Source of the DNA: Sporosarcina sp. BP05
GTDB taxonomy: Bacteria; Bacillota; Bacilli; Bacillales_A; Planococcaceae
Length of the DNA stretch: 64,000 bases
Assembly: GCF_014282005.1 (NCBI RefSeq)
Contig: NZ_JACFTD010000008.1
Coordinates: 62,001 to 126,000, forward strand
Direction of reading: 5' to 3'
The notes under the pieces are model-generated. The model did not search any database. It was not told where the DNA came from and saw only the letters and a list, made by a program, of their open reading frames with translations. The position numbers and the translations under genes were made by a program. Positions 55,005 through 62,547 of the stretch are shown here, piece after piece. Position 1 is the stretch's first letter; every line of letters begins with the position of its first letter.

Positions 55005-55685
55005 GTGACAATACGAAATTGGGTCAAATTCTTTTTTACAGCATTACTAATCGGAGGATTCGTGACGGCAGTTGTAGGATTAATTGTCCGCTGGGAGTTC
55101 TTCTCTCAATATTTATCCAACGGTGAATACGGCCAATTTATAGGTGCGTTTATGTGGATGATCTTCCTCGGATTTACGATGAGCGTCGTTGCGCAAATGG
55201 GCTTTTTTGCTTATTTAACAGTCCATCAATTCGGTGTGAATATCTTTAAGACACTCACATTGTGGAACTGGGTTCAGCTCTTAATCATTGCAATTGTCCT
55301 GTTTGACCTCATCTTCTTCAGATTCCAATTGACGTCAGGTGAGACGGGTCGCACATTGCTGTACCTTGGGTTACTCGCAACACTTATTGGTGTTTCTGCA
55401 GTAACCGCTTATTTCAAGGCGAAATGGACGAAGAAACACACGCTCATTTCAGCACTATTCTTCATGATCGTTATTACAACACTTGAATGGTTACCGGCGT
55501 TGATGGTACGTTCAGGTAATATTGATACATGGGTCACAATCATGCTATTCCCACTACTTGCAGTGAATGCCTATCAAATCTTAGTACTGCCAAAGTTCAA
55601 CAAGCAGTCAGATGAAGACAAGGTGAAACTGGAAGCGCGTAGAAAAGCACGAGGAAAAGTTGCGAAATCTGCTAAAGTAAAATAA
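55005..55685 (+). CDS. kbaA: KinB-signalling pathway protein KbaA
   Basis: KbaA is a membrane protein needed for KinB activation in the sporulation phosphorelay. The 226-residue protein has about six hydrophobic segments and a basic C-terminal tail (KLEARRKARGKVAKSAKVK). GTG 55005 follows GGAGGATCACTATT; a TTG 11 codons upstream lacks a site. Synteny with gerD and a pdaB-like gene supports the call. Confidence 0.9.
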   Translation: MTIRNWVKFFFTALLIGGFVTAVVGLIVRWEFFSQYLSNGEYGQFIGAFMWMIFLGFTMSVVAQMGFFAYLTVHQFGVNIFKTLTLWNWVQLLIIAIVLFDLIFFRFQLTSGETGRTLLYLGLLATLIGVSAVTAYFKAKWTKKHTLISALFFMIVITTLEWLPALMVRSGNIDTWVTIMLFPLLAVNAYQILVLPKFNKQSDEDKVKLEARRKARGKVAKSAKVK

Positions 55686-55735
55686 AGAAACAGCACAATT
55701 GCCAGTAGTGGCGGATTGTGCTGTTTCTTTATAAG
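55684..55735 (+). terminator. terminator after kbaA
   Basis: A stem of about 16 bp starts AAAGAAACAGCACAATT and closes with ATTGTGCTGTTTCTTT; both sides are A/T-flanked. Confidence 0.85.
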
Positions 55736-55768
55736 ATAAGACACTATAAGTTTTATCTACTTGGATTG

Positions 55769-55888
55769 GTGTCTAGACTCCAGGCGCAATCCCCTCCGGT
55801 CATGAGCTATTTTGCTGCGGGACTGAATTACGCCGCTTCGCAAACCGTCTTATGTCTGTCGGGGCTAAACGGCGCCCTGCGCTTTTCT
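55769..55888 (+). repeat. dispersed hairpin repeat, copy 4
   Basis: GTGTCTAGACTCCAGGCG, CCGGTCATGAGC, GTCTTATGTCTGTC, CGGGGCTAAACGGCGCC and GCGCTTTTC place it in the same family as 6453 and, most closely, 47212. It lies between the ends of kbaA and the pdaB-like gene. Confidence 0.78.
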
Positions 55889-55913
55889 TATAAGAGCAGT
55901 TGTATCGATTGAA

Positions 55914-56576
55914 TTATTCGGGTATTTTTTTGACATTCACTTTTGTCCCGAACAACATAGTTTCCACAGATATAAAGGTCCGATCTTTATCTAACCTTTT
56001 TAATTTAGCTAAATCAACACGATTATCCCGGTGATGTGGGACAGAAATGATTTCCCCTTTAGTGATAACAGGAAGGTCGCCGCCATCCCAAACAACAGAT
56101 GAACCCAGTGCATTAATTTCAGCTTCCCAGAGCATACTATGCAAGGTGCTTGGGAAAACTTCGTCAACTGTACGGAACCAAAGAGGTTTTACTCCGAATG
56201 TTTTTTCGAACTGCTCAAGTTGTTCTATGAACAATGGGGTGTTTTGATCATAGGTTATTCCATTATCACCGAGAAGCCCGACAGAAATATTCTTTTCTTT
56301 GATAAGTTGTACTGTTTCGGGAAAACGTCCAGCCCATTTCATATCAACGAGTAGAAGTGGATAAGGTTTACTAAGTTCTCGAATCCATTTTTCCACTTCT
56401 AAATCCCCGAATGATATATTTACGGTTAGTGCAGAACCGCTAGCGCCGCGTACAATAACAGCAGGCTCCTCCGTTACGCGGAACACGGATACGAGAGACA
56501 ATTGCTTAGGTAAAGCGGGAAGGAGCAGAAAAAGCGCGCAGCAAATAATGGCGGTGATCATGTACTTGTTTCGCAT
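55914..56576 (-). CDS. degenerate PdaB-like polysaccharide deacetylase homologue
   Basis: A 220-residue protein with one N-terminal membrane/signal segment (residues 7-24) in the syntenic place of pdaB, the spore NodB-fold deacetylase. Alignment by eye gives TVNISFGD where PdaB has TFDISWGD, so the first catalytic Asp is Asn. The metal-binding His pair is not visible (KNISVGLLGDNG), and the Arg-Pro motif reads LWFRTVDEVFP. It probably keeps the fold without deacetylase activity. ATG 56576 follows AAAAAGGGGACAACAT. A TGCATA...CATAAAC pair upstream could be a forespore promoter. Confidence 0.7.
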   Translation of the reverse strand: MRNKYMITAIICCALFLLLPALPKQLSLVSVFRVTEEPAVIVRGASGSALTVNISFGDLEVEKWIRELSKPYPLLLVDMKWAGRFPETVQLIKEKNISVGLLGDNGITYDQNTPLFIEQLEQFEKTFGVKPLWFRTVDEVFPSTLHSMLWEAEINALGSSVVWDGGDLPVITKGEIISVPHHRDNRVDLAKLKRLDKDRTFISVETMLFGTKVNVKKIPE

Positions 56577-56623
56577 ATGTTGTCCCCTTTTTGAACAATC
56601 TATCGTAAGTTTATGAAAGTGTG

Positions 56624-56652
56624 TTGACAATTATGCAAAAGGCATGATACTA
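56624..56652 (+). promoter_or_regulatory. first promoter of the tRNA operon
   Basis: TTGACA (56624-56629) and GATACT (56646-56651) with a 16-base spacer. Confidence 0.55.
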
Positions 56653-56697
56653 TATATAAGTTGCTGTCGTTAACGAAACAAACTTTTAAAAAAGGTC

Positions 56698-56725
56698 TTG
56701 AAAAATAATTATTGTTTGTTATAAT
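56698..56725 (+). promoter_or_regulatory. main promoter of the tRNA operon
   Basis: TTGAAA (56698-56703), a 16-base spacer and a perfect TATAAT (56720-56725), about 45 bases before the first tRNA. Confidence 0.75.
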
Positions 56726-56773
56726 AGAGATTGTCCTAAACGACATGAACAAGTTTAAATGAATAGTTATTAT

Positions 56774-56848
56774 TCCGCAGTAGCTCAGTGGTAGAGCAAT
56801 CGGCTGTTAACCGATCGGTCGTAGGTTCGAGTCCTACCTGCGGAGCCA
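56774..56848 (+). tRNA. tRNA-Asn (GTT)
   Basis: A 75-base cloverleaf including encoded CCA. Acceptor arms are TCCGCAG and CTGCGGA; the anticodon loop CTGTTAA has GTT; the T-arm is GTAGG-TTCGAGT-CCTAC. Confidence 0.97.
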
Positions 56849-56851
56849 TAT

Positions 56852-56927
56852 GCTTCCATAGCTCAGTAGGTAGAGTGCTTCCATGGTAAGGAAGAGGTCA
56901 CCGGTTCGAATCCGGTTGGAAGCTCCA
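56852..56927 (+). tRNA. tRNA-Thr (GGT)
   Basis: A 76-base cloverleaf with encoded CCA. The anticodon stem CTTCC/GGAAG encloses ATGGTAA, anticodon GGT; the T-arm is CCGG-TTCGAAT-CCGG. Confidence 0.96.
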
Positions 56928-56945
56928 GAGCAGTTTTAGGAACAA

Positions 56946-57017
56946 GGCCCCTTGGTCAAGCGGTTAAGACACCGCCCTTTCACGGCGGTATCACGGGTTC
57001 GAATCCCGTAGGGGTCA
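56946..57017 (+). tRNA. tRNA-Glu (TTC), no encoded CCA
   Basis: A cloverleaf with acceptor GGCCCCT/AGGGGTC, anticodon stem CCGCC/GGCGG around CTTTCAC (anticodon TTC) and T-arm CGGG-TTCGAAT-CCCG. The discriminator A is followed by TAA, so CCA must be added after transcription, unlike the four other tRNAs here. Confidence 0.95.
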
Positions 57018-57098
57018 TAAAACTTTTTTAATACGATGTGTTGAAAATTGTTTGCCTGTTTCTTAAGGTTTTGAATATAATTCTACATAATTTATCAT

Positions 57099-57182
57099 GG
57101 TGGGGTAGCGAAGTGGCTAAACGCGGCGGACTGTAAATCCGCTCCTTCGGGTTCGGCAGTTCGAATCTGCCCCCCACCACCA
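57099..57182 (+). tRNA. tRNA-Tyr (GTA)
   Basis: An 84-base class II tRNA with a long variable arm (about TCCTTCGGGTTC), anticodon stem GCGGA/TCCGC around CTGTAAA (GTA), and encoded CCA. Confidence 0.96.
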
Positions 57183-57233
57183 ATAAAACTTTTTTGACGC
57201 GAAGCGTTAAAATAAGTTAACCTTAATTAACAG

Positions 57234-57308
57234 TGGGGTATAGCCAAGCGGTAAGGCAACGGACTTTGACTCCGTTACTCGTTGGTTCGAATCCAGCTAC
57301 CCCAGCCA
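57234..57308 (+). tRNA. tRNA-Gln (TTG)
   Basis: A 75-base cloverleaf with acceptor TGGGGTA/TACCCCA, anticodon stem ACGGA/TCCGT around CTTTGAC (TTG), and encoded CCA. Confidence 0.96.
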
Positions 57309-57352
57309 TTTTTTTGCTTTACCAAACCATGTGAAATCCAAATAGCTTTATT

Positions 57353-57385
57353 AACCCTTTCACGTAAGTGAGAAGGGTTTTTTAC
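57353..57385 (+). terminator. terminator of the tRNA operon
   Basis: AACCCTTTCAC and GTGAGAAGGGTT pair (one mismatch) around GTAA, followed by TTTTT. Confidence 0.85.
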
Positions 57386-57514
57386 TGTCTTAAATTTGAT
57401 TTAATCTAGCCCTAAAGAACGAATTTACTGTACACTGAATGAAGGAATAACTATGGATATATTTTTTTGCAAGGCTCTGCATATTGAAGAGGTTTTCAGG
57501 AAAGAAGTGATTTT

Positions 57515-59239
57515 ATGCAAGAAAGTAATAAGATGATAAAAGATTTGATTCGCCATGATGGCAGTCATAGTCCGGAAAAAATGCTTAGGGACATTGCCTA
57601 TGCACTTGATCAGTCAGCTATTGTCGCTATTACAGACCGGACCGGGAAAATAGTGTATGTGAATGAGCTGTTTACAAAAATAGCACAATACAGCGTAGAG
57701 GAACTCGTGGGAGTCGACCATCGGATTATTAATTCGGGCTTTCATCCTTCATCGTTTTTCAAAGAGATTTGGGCGACAATCGGCGGGGGAAATACATGGC
57801 ATGGTGAAATCTGTAATAAAGCCAAAGATGGATCTTTTTATTGGGTTGACACCACGATTGTGCCATTTTTAAATGATAATGGAAAGCCCTTTCAATATAT
57901 CTCTATCCGCTATGACATCACTAAGAATAAAGAGTCTGAGCGGATGATACGAGATCTTGCATATAATGACCAATTAACCAGTTTACCTAATCGGACTTCG
58001 TTTCGAAAAATATTTTATCGAGAAATAGAAGTGGCGAAAAAACAGGGGACAAATCGGGCCTTTGTTTATATGAATATCGACCGCCTCCGTTATGTGAATG
58101 ATTCGCTTGGACATGAGGTAGGCGATTTTATATTGTCTGTTATTGCCAAGAGATTAAAAACGATTCTAAAAGATAACACGATTATTGGCAGACTTTCAGG
58201 TGATGAGTTTGCATTTCTTCTACTAGATATACAGGATACGAAACACGCTGAACAACTAACAAAAGAAGTTCAGCAATATATTGAGGAACCTATTGAAGTA
58301 AAGGACCAAATGCATACACCATCTTTAAGTTTCGGGATCGCCCTGTACCCTGAGCATGCTAAAAAACCTGCAGAGCTCGCAATGAAAGCGGAAAAAGCTC
58401 TTTCTATCGCCAGAGCGAATGGGGGTGGAGGATGTGAGATGTACCAACACGGAACAGCGTCCAAAACATTAGATAGGATCTTGCTGGAGAATGAGTTAAG
58501 GAAAAGCGTCCATCTCGGTCATCTTCATCTTGATTATCAGCCTAAAGTGAACTTGAAGACGGGGGAATTGGTAGGTGTGGAAGCGTTAGTGCGTTGGAAC
58601 CATCCTGATCTTGGCAGGATTCCACCCGATAAGTTCATTCCTGTGGCGGAAGAAACGAAAATCATTATACCTCTTGGGGAATGGGTACTACGTGAGGCTT
58701 GCAAACAGGCAAAGAAATGGCAGGCTAGTGGGTATAGCCCATTTCGTGTTGCTGTCAACATGTCCGCTGTACAATTGGAAGAACCAACTATCTTGCATAC
58801 AATTAAAACAATTCTCGATGAGACGGGTGTCACGACGGGTTTGATTGAAATCGAATTAACGGAAAGTGCATTTGCGGATCGGGAAGATATGCAGGTTAGA
58901 ATTCGTGAGATAAGGGCATTGGGTATTACGGTGTCAATTGATGACTTTGGAACAGGTTATAGTACGTTTAGTTATATCAAAGAACTGCCAGCTGATACGA
59001 TTAAAATCGATATGTCCTTTGTGCGAGATATACACTTGAATGAAGATAGTCGGGCAATCGTCAAGGCTATTGTAACTTTAGCTGATACTGTGGGCCTAAA
59101 CGTCATTGCGGAAGGTGTAGAGTATGAAGAACAAGCCGTTATCCTAATGAATTTAGGTTGTCGCGAGGGGCAAGGGTATTACTATAGCAAGCCAACTTCC
59201 CCTGACGCCTGTGAACAGTTCATGAGGAAACAGTTGTAA
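57515..59239 (+). CDS. PAS-GGDEF-EAL cyclic-di-GMP turnover protein
   Basis: A 574-residue cytoplasmic protein with no membrane segment. The PAS domain (about residues 30-130, AITDRTGKIVYVNELF) senses an unknown cue. The GGDEF domain (about 150-305) has SGDEF instead of GGDEF in GRLSGDEFAF; variants of this type can be active or only bind GTP. The EAL domain (about 325-565) has EALVRW, NMSAVQL, DDFGTGYS and IAEGVE, so phosphodiesterase residues look complete. Net c-di-GMP breakdown is likely. AGGAAAGAAGTG precedes ATG. It is monocistronic between the tRNA cluster and arginase. Confidence 0.92.
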   Translation: MQESNKMIKDLIRHDGSHSPEKMLRDIAYALDQSAIVAITDRTGKIVYVNELFTKIAQYSVEELVGVDHRIINSGFHPSSFFKEIWATIGGGNTWHGEICNKAKDGSFYWVDTTIVPFLNDNGKPFQYISIRYDITKNKESERMIRDLAYNDQLTSLPNRTSFRKIFYREIEVAKKQGTNRAFVYMNIDRLRYVNDSLGHEVGDFILSVIAKRLKTILKDNTIIGRLSGDEFAFLLLDIQDTKHAEQLTKEVQQYIEEPIEVKDQMHTPSLSFGIALYPEHAKKPAELAMKAEKALSIARANGGGGCEMYQHGTASKTLDRILLENELRKSVHLGHLHLDYQPKVNLKTGELVGVEALVRWNHPDLGRIPPDKFIPVAEETKIIIPLGEWVLREACKQAKKWQASGYSPFRVAVNMSAVQLEEPTILHTIKTILDETGVTTGLIEIELTESAFADREDMQVRIREIRALGITVSIDDFGTGYSTFSYIKELPADTIKIDMSFVRDIHLNEDSRAIVKAIVTLADTVGLNVIAEGVEYEEQAVILMNLGCREGQGYYYSKPTSPDACEQFMRKQL

Positions 59240-59267
59240 ACGAATAAATATTCAGATACTTGTTGAG

Positions 59268-59296
59268 TTGAGCCAAACTTTCAATGGACTTATACT
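59268..59296 (+). promoter_or_regulatory. arginase gene promoter
   Basis: TTGAGC (59268-59273), a 17-base spacer and TATACT (59291-59296). Confidence 0.7.
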
Positions 59297-59326
59297 AGGG
59301 ATATAGATAAGGGGAGGTAATTTGAC

Positions 59327-60232
59327 ATGCAACAGTTGAATATTTCATTAATCGGTGTACCACTTGATTTTGGACAAAGTCGTCGTGGAGTGGATATGGG
59401 GCCAAGCGCAATCCGATATGCAGGTGCTGTAGGAAGAATGGAATCGATTGGCCATCAGGTGACGGATGAGGGTGATGTTCAGGTAAGTGCTGTGGAACGA
59501 AAAACACATAGCGATTCGAATCTGAAGAACTTAGATGAAGTCATTCAAGCGACTACAGAACTTGCACGAAAAGTGGCTGAAGTTGTGGAAGCAGGCAGGT
59601 TTCCGCTTGTTTTAGGAGGGGATCATAGCATCGCTATTGGAACACTCGCTGGCCTTTCGGACAAGTATAAAAACCTTGGTGTCATCTGGTATGATGCGCA
59701 TGCAGATTTCAATACTGCAGAGACATCGCCTTCCGGTAATATTCATGGAATGCCTCTTGCTGTAAGTGTCGGATTAGGACATGAAAGTCTCGTTAATATA
59801 CATAGTGAAGGACGAAAAGTGAAACCAGAGAATGTTGTCATCATAGGAGCGCGTTCTGTGGATCCGGAAGAACGTCAATTGATCAAGGAACAAGGTGTCA
59901 AGGTGTTCACGATGCATGAAATCGATCGCTACGGAATGACGTCGGTTATGGAAGACGCTCTCGCCTATCTACGTTCGCGTGATGTCGACGGTGTCCACTT
60001 GTCACTTGACTTAGATGGGCTCGATCCCCTGTATACACCAGGAGTCGGAACGCCGGTACCAGGCGGAATTAGTTATCGAGAAAGCCATCTTGCAATGGAA
60101 ATGCTGGAAGACTCAGGCATGATTACTTCGGCTGAATTTGTAGAAGTAAATCCGATTTTGGATGAGAAGAATAAAACAGCTGATGTTGCGGTGGGTTTAA
60201 TGGGCTCACTGTTTGGAGAAAAACTACTTTAA
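59327..60232 (+). CDS. rocF: arginase
   Basis: Arginase hydrolyses arginine to ornithine and urea. The 301-residue protein has the manganese motifs GGDHSIAIG, WYDAHADFN and SLDLDGLDP, with the family end GLMGSLFGEKLL. AAGGGGAGG precedes ATG. It is a single gene with its own promoter and terminator; no other arginine catabolism genes are near. Urea from this reaction would feed a urease if one exists elsewhere. Confidence 0.95.
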   Translation: MQQLNISLIGVPLDFGQSRRGVDMGPSAIRYAGAVGRMESIGHQVTDEGDVQVSAVERKTHSDSNLKNLDEVIQATTELARKVAEVVEAGRFPLVLGGDHSIAIGTLAGLSDKYKNLGVIWYDAHADFNTAETSPSGNIHGMPLAVSVGLGHESLVNIHSEGRKVKPENVVIIGARSVDPEERQLIKEQGVKVFTMHEIDRYGMTSVMEDALAYLRSRDVDGVHLSLDLDGLDPLYTPGVGTPVPGGISYRESHLAMEMLEDSGMITSAEFVEVNPILDEKNKTADVAVGLMGSLFGEKLL

Positions 60233-60244
60233 TCAGTTCTTGGA

Positions 60245-60276
60245 AGCCCGTCTAGTAACTTAGATGGGCTTTTTTC
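60245..60276 (+). terminator. terminator after arginase
   Basis: AGCCCGTCTA (60245-60254) pairs with TAGATGGGCT (60261-60270), then TTTTT. Confidence 0.88.
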
Positions 60277-60373
60277 ACACCTGTTGATTAACTAAAATAA
60301 CCATTGAATAACATGATCACCTACTGGGAGCTATGTGTATAGTTGGCACTTAACAAATAGAGTGTTCTTCCAA

Positions 60374-60660
60374 AAACGCTTAGTCGCTTGGTGATGGCCT
60401 TACGCAATAAGCCTGTCAGAAGATCACTGTCAGTCTTATTGCTTCGGCTCACACTTGTCGCTTCTTCGCTAGATTTGATCGTTATTCGGGTGAGATATAC
60501 CACCTAGTTGATTCTAAATAAGTAGTGCCGAATCTATATATATATAGATTGAGCTAATGATTCCATTCAATATCGCTTCGGGGATGCCTCCCGCCAGAAG
60601 CCTGACAAGCTTCGCTGCCAGTCTTATGGCTCCGGCTGCCCCTTGTAAGGCGCCTGCGCT
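60374..60660. repeat. pair of related repeats and AT palindrome
   Basis: Two segments resemble each other: about 60378-60475 and 60573-60655. They share CGCTT, a GCCTGWCA block, CAGTCTTATKGCTYCGGCT and CTTGT in the same order. Between them lies a perfect 20-bp palindrome (60531-60550), AATCTATATA and its mirror. No coding potential is seen. Confidence 0.6.
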
Positions 60661-60788
60661 CAGTTCATATGACGTATTCAATACTTCAACCTATATAGTA
60701 AAGAAATGTCGCTTTCTATAAGACATCACATGATTAGATGTATACTCTTTGCTAAAAGTAAGCAAGAAGCACATTATACAGCGTGCAA

Positions 60789-60818
60789 AAGTGCCCGAAA
60801 TTGCATCTTCGGGCACTT
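60789..60818. repeat. 11-bp perfect hairpin
   Basis: AAGTGCCCGAA (60789-60799) and TTCGGGCACTT (60808-60818). It lacks a clear T-run. Confidence 0.7.
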
Positions 60819-60899
60819 ACACTCTTTATAGAATGTCATCTATTCTTTCTCCCAAAACAACTGCATTTTTCACTTGAATGTTGTAGGAACGCGACAGGC

Positions 60900-60996
60900 A
60901 ACTATTCACAACATGATTACTGAAAAAAGTGTGTCTAGAAGTGACGGAGTCACTTCTAGACACACTTGGACCCTCAGTAAATCTGTCATGAATAGT
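60900..60996. repeat. nested large inverted repeat with 19-bp core
   Basis: The core arms 60927-60945 and 60949-60967 are a perfect 19-bp inverted repeat around GGA. Outside it, TACTGA pairs with TCAGTA, CATGA with TCATG and ACTATTCA with TGAATAGT, so the whole segment of almost 100 bases can form one extended hairpin. A further CTAGTGA/TCACTAG hairpin follows (about 61021-61057). No gene is present in 60277-61138. Confidence 0.8.
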
Positions 60997-61138
60997 TCGC
61001 CGTAAGCGAACCGAAAATGATCTAGTGAAAATGGGGGTTTTCGAGCCCTTCTCACTAGTGTTTTATGCAAGTAAATGGTTAATCAACAGACGTGGAAATA
61101 ATTAGCAATATCTGTTAAAATAAAATTAATGAAAAAAA

Positions 61139-61165
61139 TGAAACCTGTCGATACCTTCAAACGTA
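61139..61165 (+). promoter_or_regulatory. sigma-W autoregulatory promoter
   Basis: TGAAAC (61139-61144), 17 bases, then CGTA (61162-61165), the sigma-W consensus, directly before sigW. Confidence 0.88.
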
Positions 61166-61203
61166 TAGAAGGGACAGCCGCATAGGGCGGAGGGTGAACT
61201 ACA

Positions 61204-61767
61204 TTGGATGAACTGATCAATAAAAGAATAAATGAAGTCTTAAAAGGCAATCAAAATGCATTTGAAGAAGTAGTAACTTTATTTCAGCATCGTCTATATC
61301 AAGTGTGTTACAGGATGCTTGGTAATGCACAAGAAGCAGAAGATATCGCGCAGGAAGCATTTGTCCGTGCCTATATCAATATTCATACATTTGACCAAAA
61401 ACGGAAGTTTTCAACGTGGCTGTTTCGGATTGCGACGAATTTATGCATTGATCGAATCCGAAAAAAGAAACCGGATTATTATCTGGATGCGAATGTACCG
61501 GGTACAGATGGTCTGAACATGTACTCACAAATTGCCGCTTCCGGTGAGTTACCTGAAGATGAAGTTGAAAGAATGGAATTACAGGAACGCATCCACTACG
61601 AAATTGGAAGACTTCCTGATAAATACCGTTCTGTCATCGTTTTAAGGTATATCGAGGAATTGCCGCTGCAAGAAATAGGTGACATTTTGAAATTACCACT
61701 AGGAACCGTAAAGACCCGCGTCCATAGAGGGCGGGAAGCACTTCGGAAACAGATGGGTAATATATAG
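61204..61767 (+). CDS. sigW: ECF sigma factor SigW
   Basis: Sigma-W controls the response to cell-envelope stress and antimicrobial peptides. The 187-residue protein has region 2 with YRMLGNAQEAEDIAQEAFVRAY and region 4 with LPDKYRSVIVLRYIEELPLQEIGD. TTG 61204 follows GGCGGAGGGTG. It is followed by its anti-sigma factor after 12 bases and preceded by a sigma-W promoter. Confidence 0.95.
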   Translation: MDELINKRINEVLKGNQNAFEEVVTLFQHRLYQVCYRMLGNAQEAEDIAQEAFVRAYINIHTFDQKRKFSTWLFRIATNLCIDRIRKKKPDYYLDANVPGTDGLNMYSQIAASGELPEDEVERMELQERIHYEIGRLPDKYRSVIVLRYIEELPLQEIGDILKLPLGTVKTRVHRGREALRKQMGNI

Positions 61768-61779
61768 GAGGGAATTACT

Positions 61780-62415
61780 ATGAATACGTGTCCGGAACAA
61801 ATCGTTCACTATATGCACGCGTATTTAGACGGTGATATTAGCCGTGACGAAGAGCGACTATTGAAAGAACACCTGGTTAGCTGCAAAGAATGTAAGGAAA
61901 TCATGAATGGCTTAACTGAGTCTATTGCTTTTATAGGAAGTGCTACAAATATAAAGGCGCCGGACAGCTTTGTCAACGGTGTAATGGCGCAGCTTCCAAA
62001 AGAAAAATCGCAAGCAGGCGTTCAACGCTGGTTGCGTAGCCATCCGTTTTTGGCCGCTGCAGCCATGTTTTTAATCCTTATGAGTGCAACGCTATTTTCA
62101 AGTTATGGAAACGACCAGCAGTTTTCGGTGACGAAACAACCGAATCTAGTTGTCCAAGGTCAAACTGTACTCGTGCCCGCTGGTGAAACTGTTAAAGGTG
62201 ACATTGTCGTTAAAAATGGCACGCTCCGTATCGAAGGAGAAGTGGATGGCAACGTCACAGTTATTAGGGGTTCTAACTATATGGCCTCTACAGCGATTGT
62301 GACTGGCAAGAGCGAGGAAATTGACAAAATGTTTGACTGGCTATGGTATAAAATGAAAAAGACGGCTAAAGACATCTTCCCATCCTCAAAAGGCGACGTG
62401 CAAGATGAAAAGTAG
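61780..62415 (+). CDS. rsiW: anti-sigma-W factor RsiW
   Basis: RsiW holds sigma-W at the membrane until cut by site-1 and site-2 proteases. The 211-residue protein has an N-terminal zinc anti-sigma domain with HLVSCKEC (HxxxCxxC), one membrane span (about residues 87-105) and an extracytoplasmic part. That part has a run of short beta-type segments (GETVKGDIVVKNGTLRIEGEVDG, split here as two overlapping motifs GETVKGDIVV and LRIEGEVDG) like polymer-forming bactofilin-type domains. AGGAGGGAATTACT precedes ATG. Confidence 0.93.
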   Translation: MNTCPEQIVHYMHAYLDGDISRDEERLLKEHLVSCKECKEIMNGLTESIAFIGSATNIKAPDSFVNGVMAQLPKEKSQAGVQRWLRSHPFLAAAAMFLILMSATLFSSYGNDQQFSVTKQPNLVVQGQTVLVPAGETVKGDIVVKNGTLRIEGEVDGNVTVIRGSNYMASTAIVTGKSEEIDKMFDWLWYKMKKTAKDIFPSSKGDVQDEK

Positions 62416-62429
62416 ACAGGGTGACCCAT

Positions 62430-62470
62430 GCGAGCCGTTAAAAGTGATAAGCGGTTCGCTCTTTTTCATT
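62430..62470 (+). terminator. terminator after rsiW
   Basis: GCGAGCCG pairs with CGGTTCGC (one G-T pair), followed by TCTTTTTCATTTT. Confidence 0.65.
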
Positions 62471-62499
62471 TTCTGGGAAAGGACAGTGCAGTGCTGTTA

Positions 62500-62508
62500 T
62501 GCTATACT
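62500..62508 (+). promoter_or_regulatory. extended -10 promoter of cdaA
   Basis: TGCTATACT (62500-62508) is an extended -10 element; no good -35 box is seen. Confidence 0.5.
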
Positions 62509-62547
62509 AGACGCATAAGAAACTGTTTATGAAGGTAGGCGAAGCAC

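Noticed and set aside
60277..61138. CRISPR array in the repeat-rich gap
   Set aside because: Repeats are few, palindromic and irregularly spaced; there is no regular spacer pattern and no cas gene in the window.
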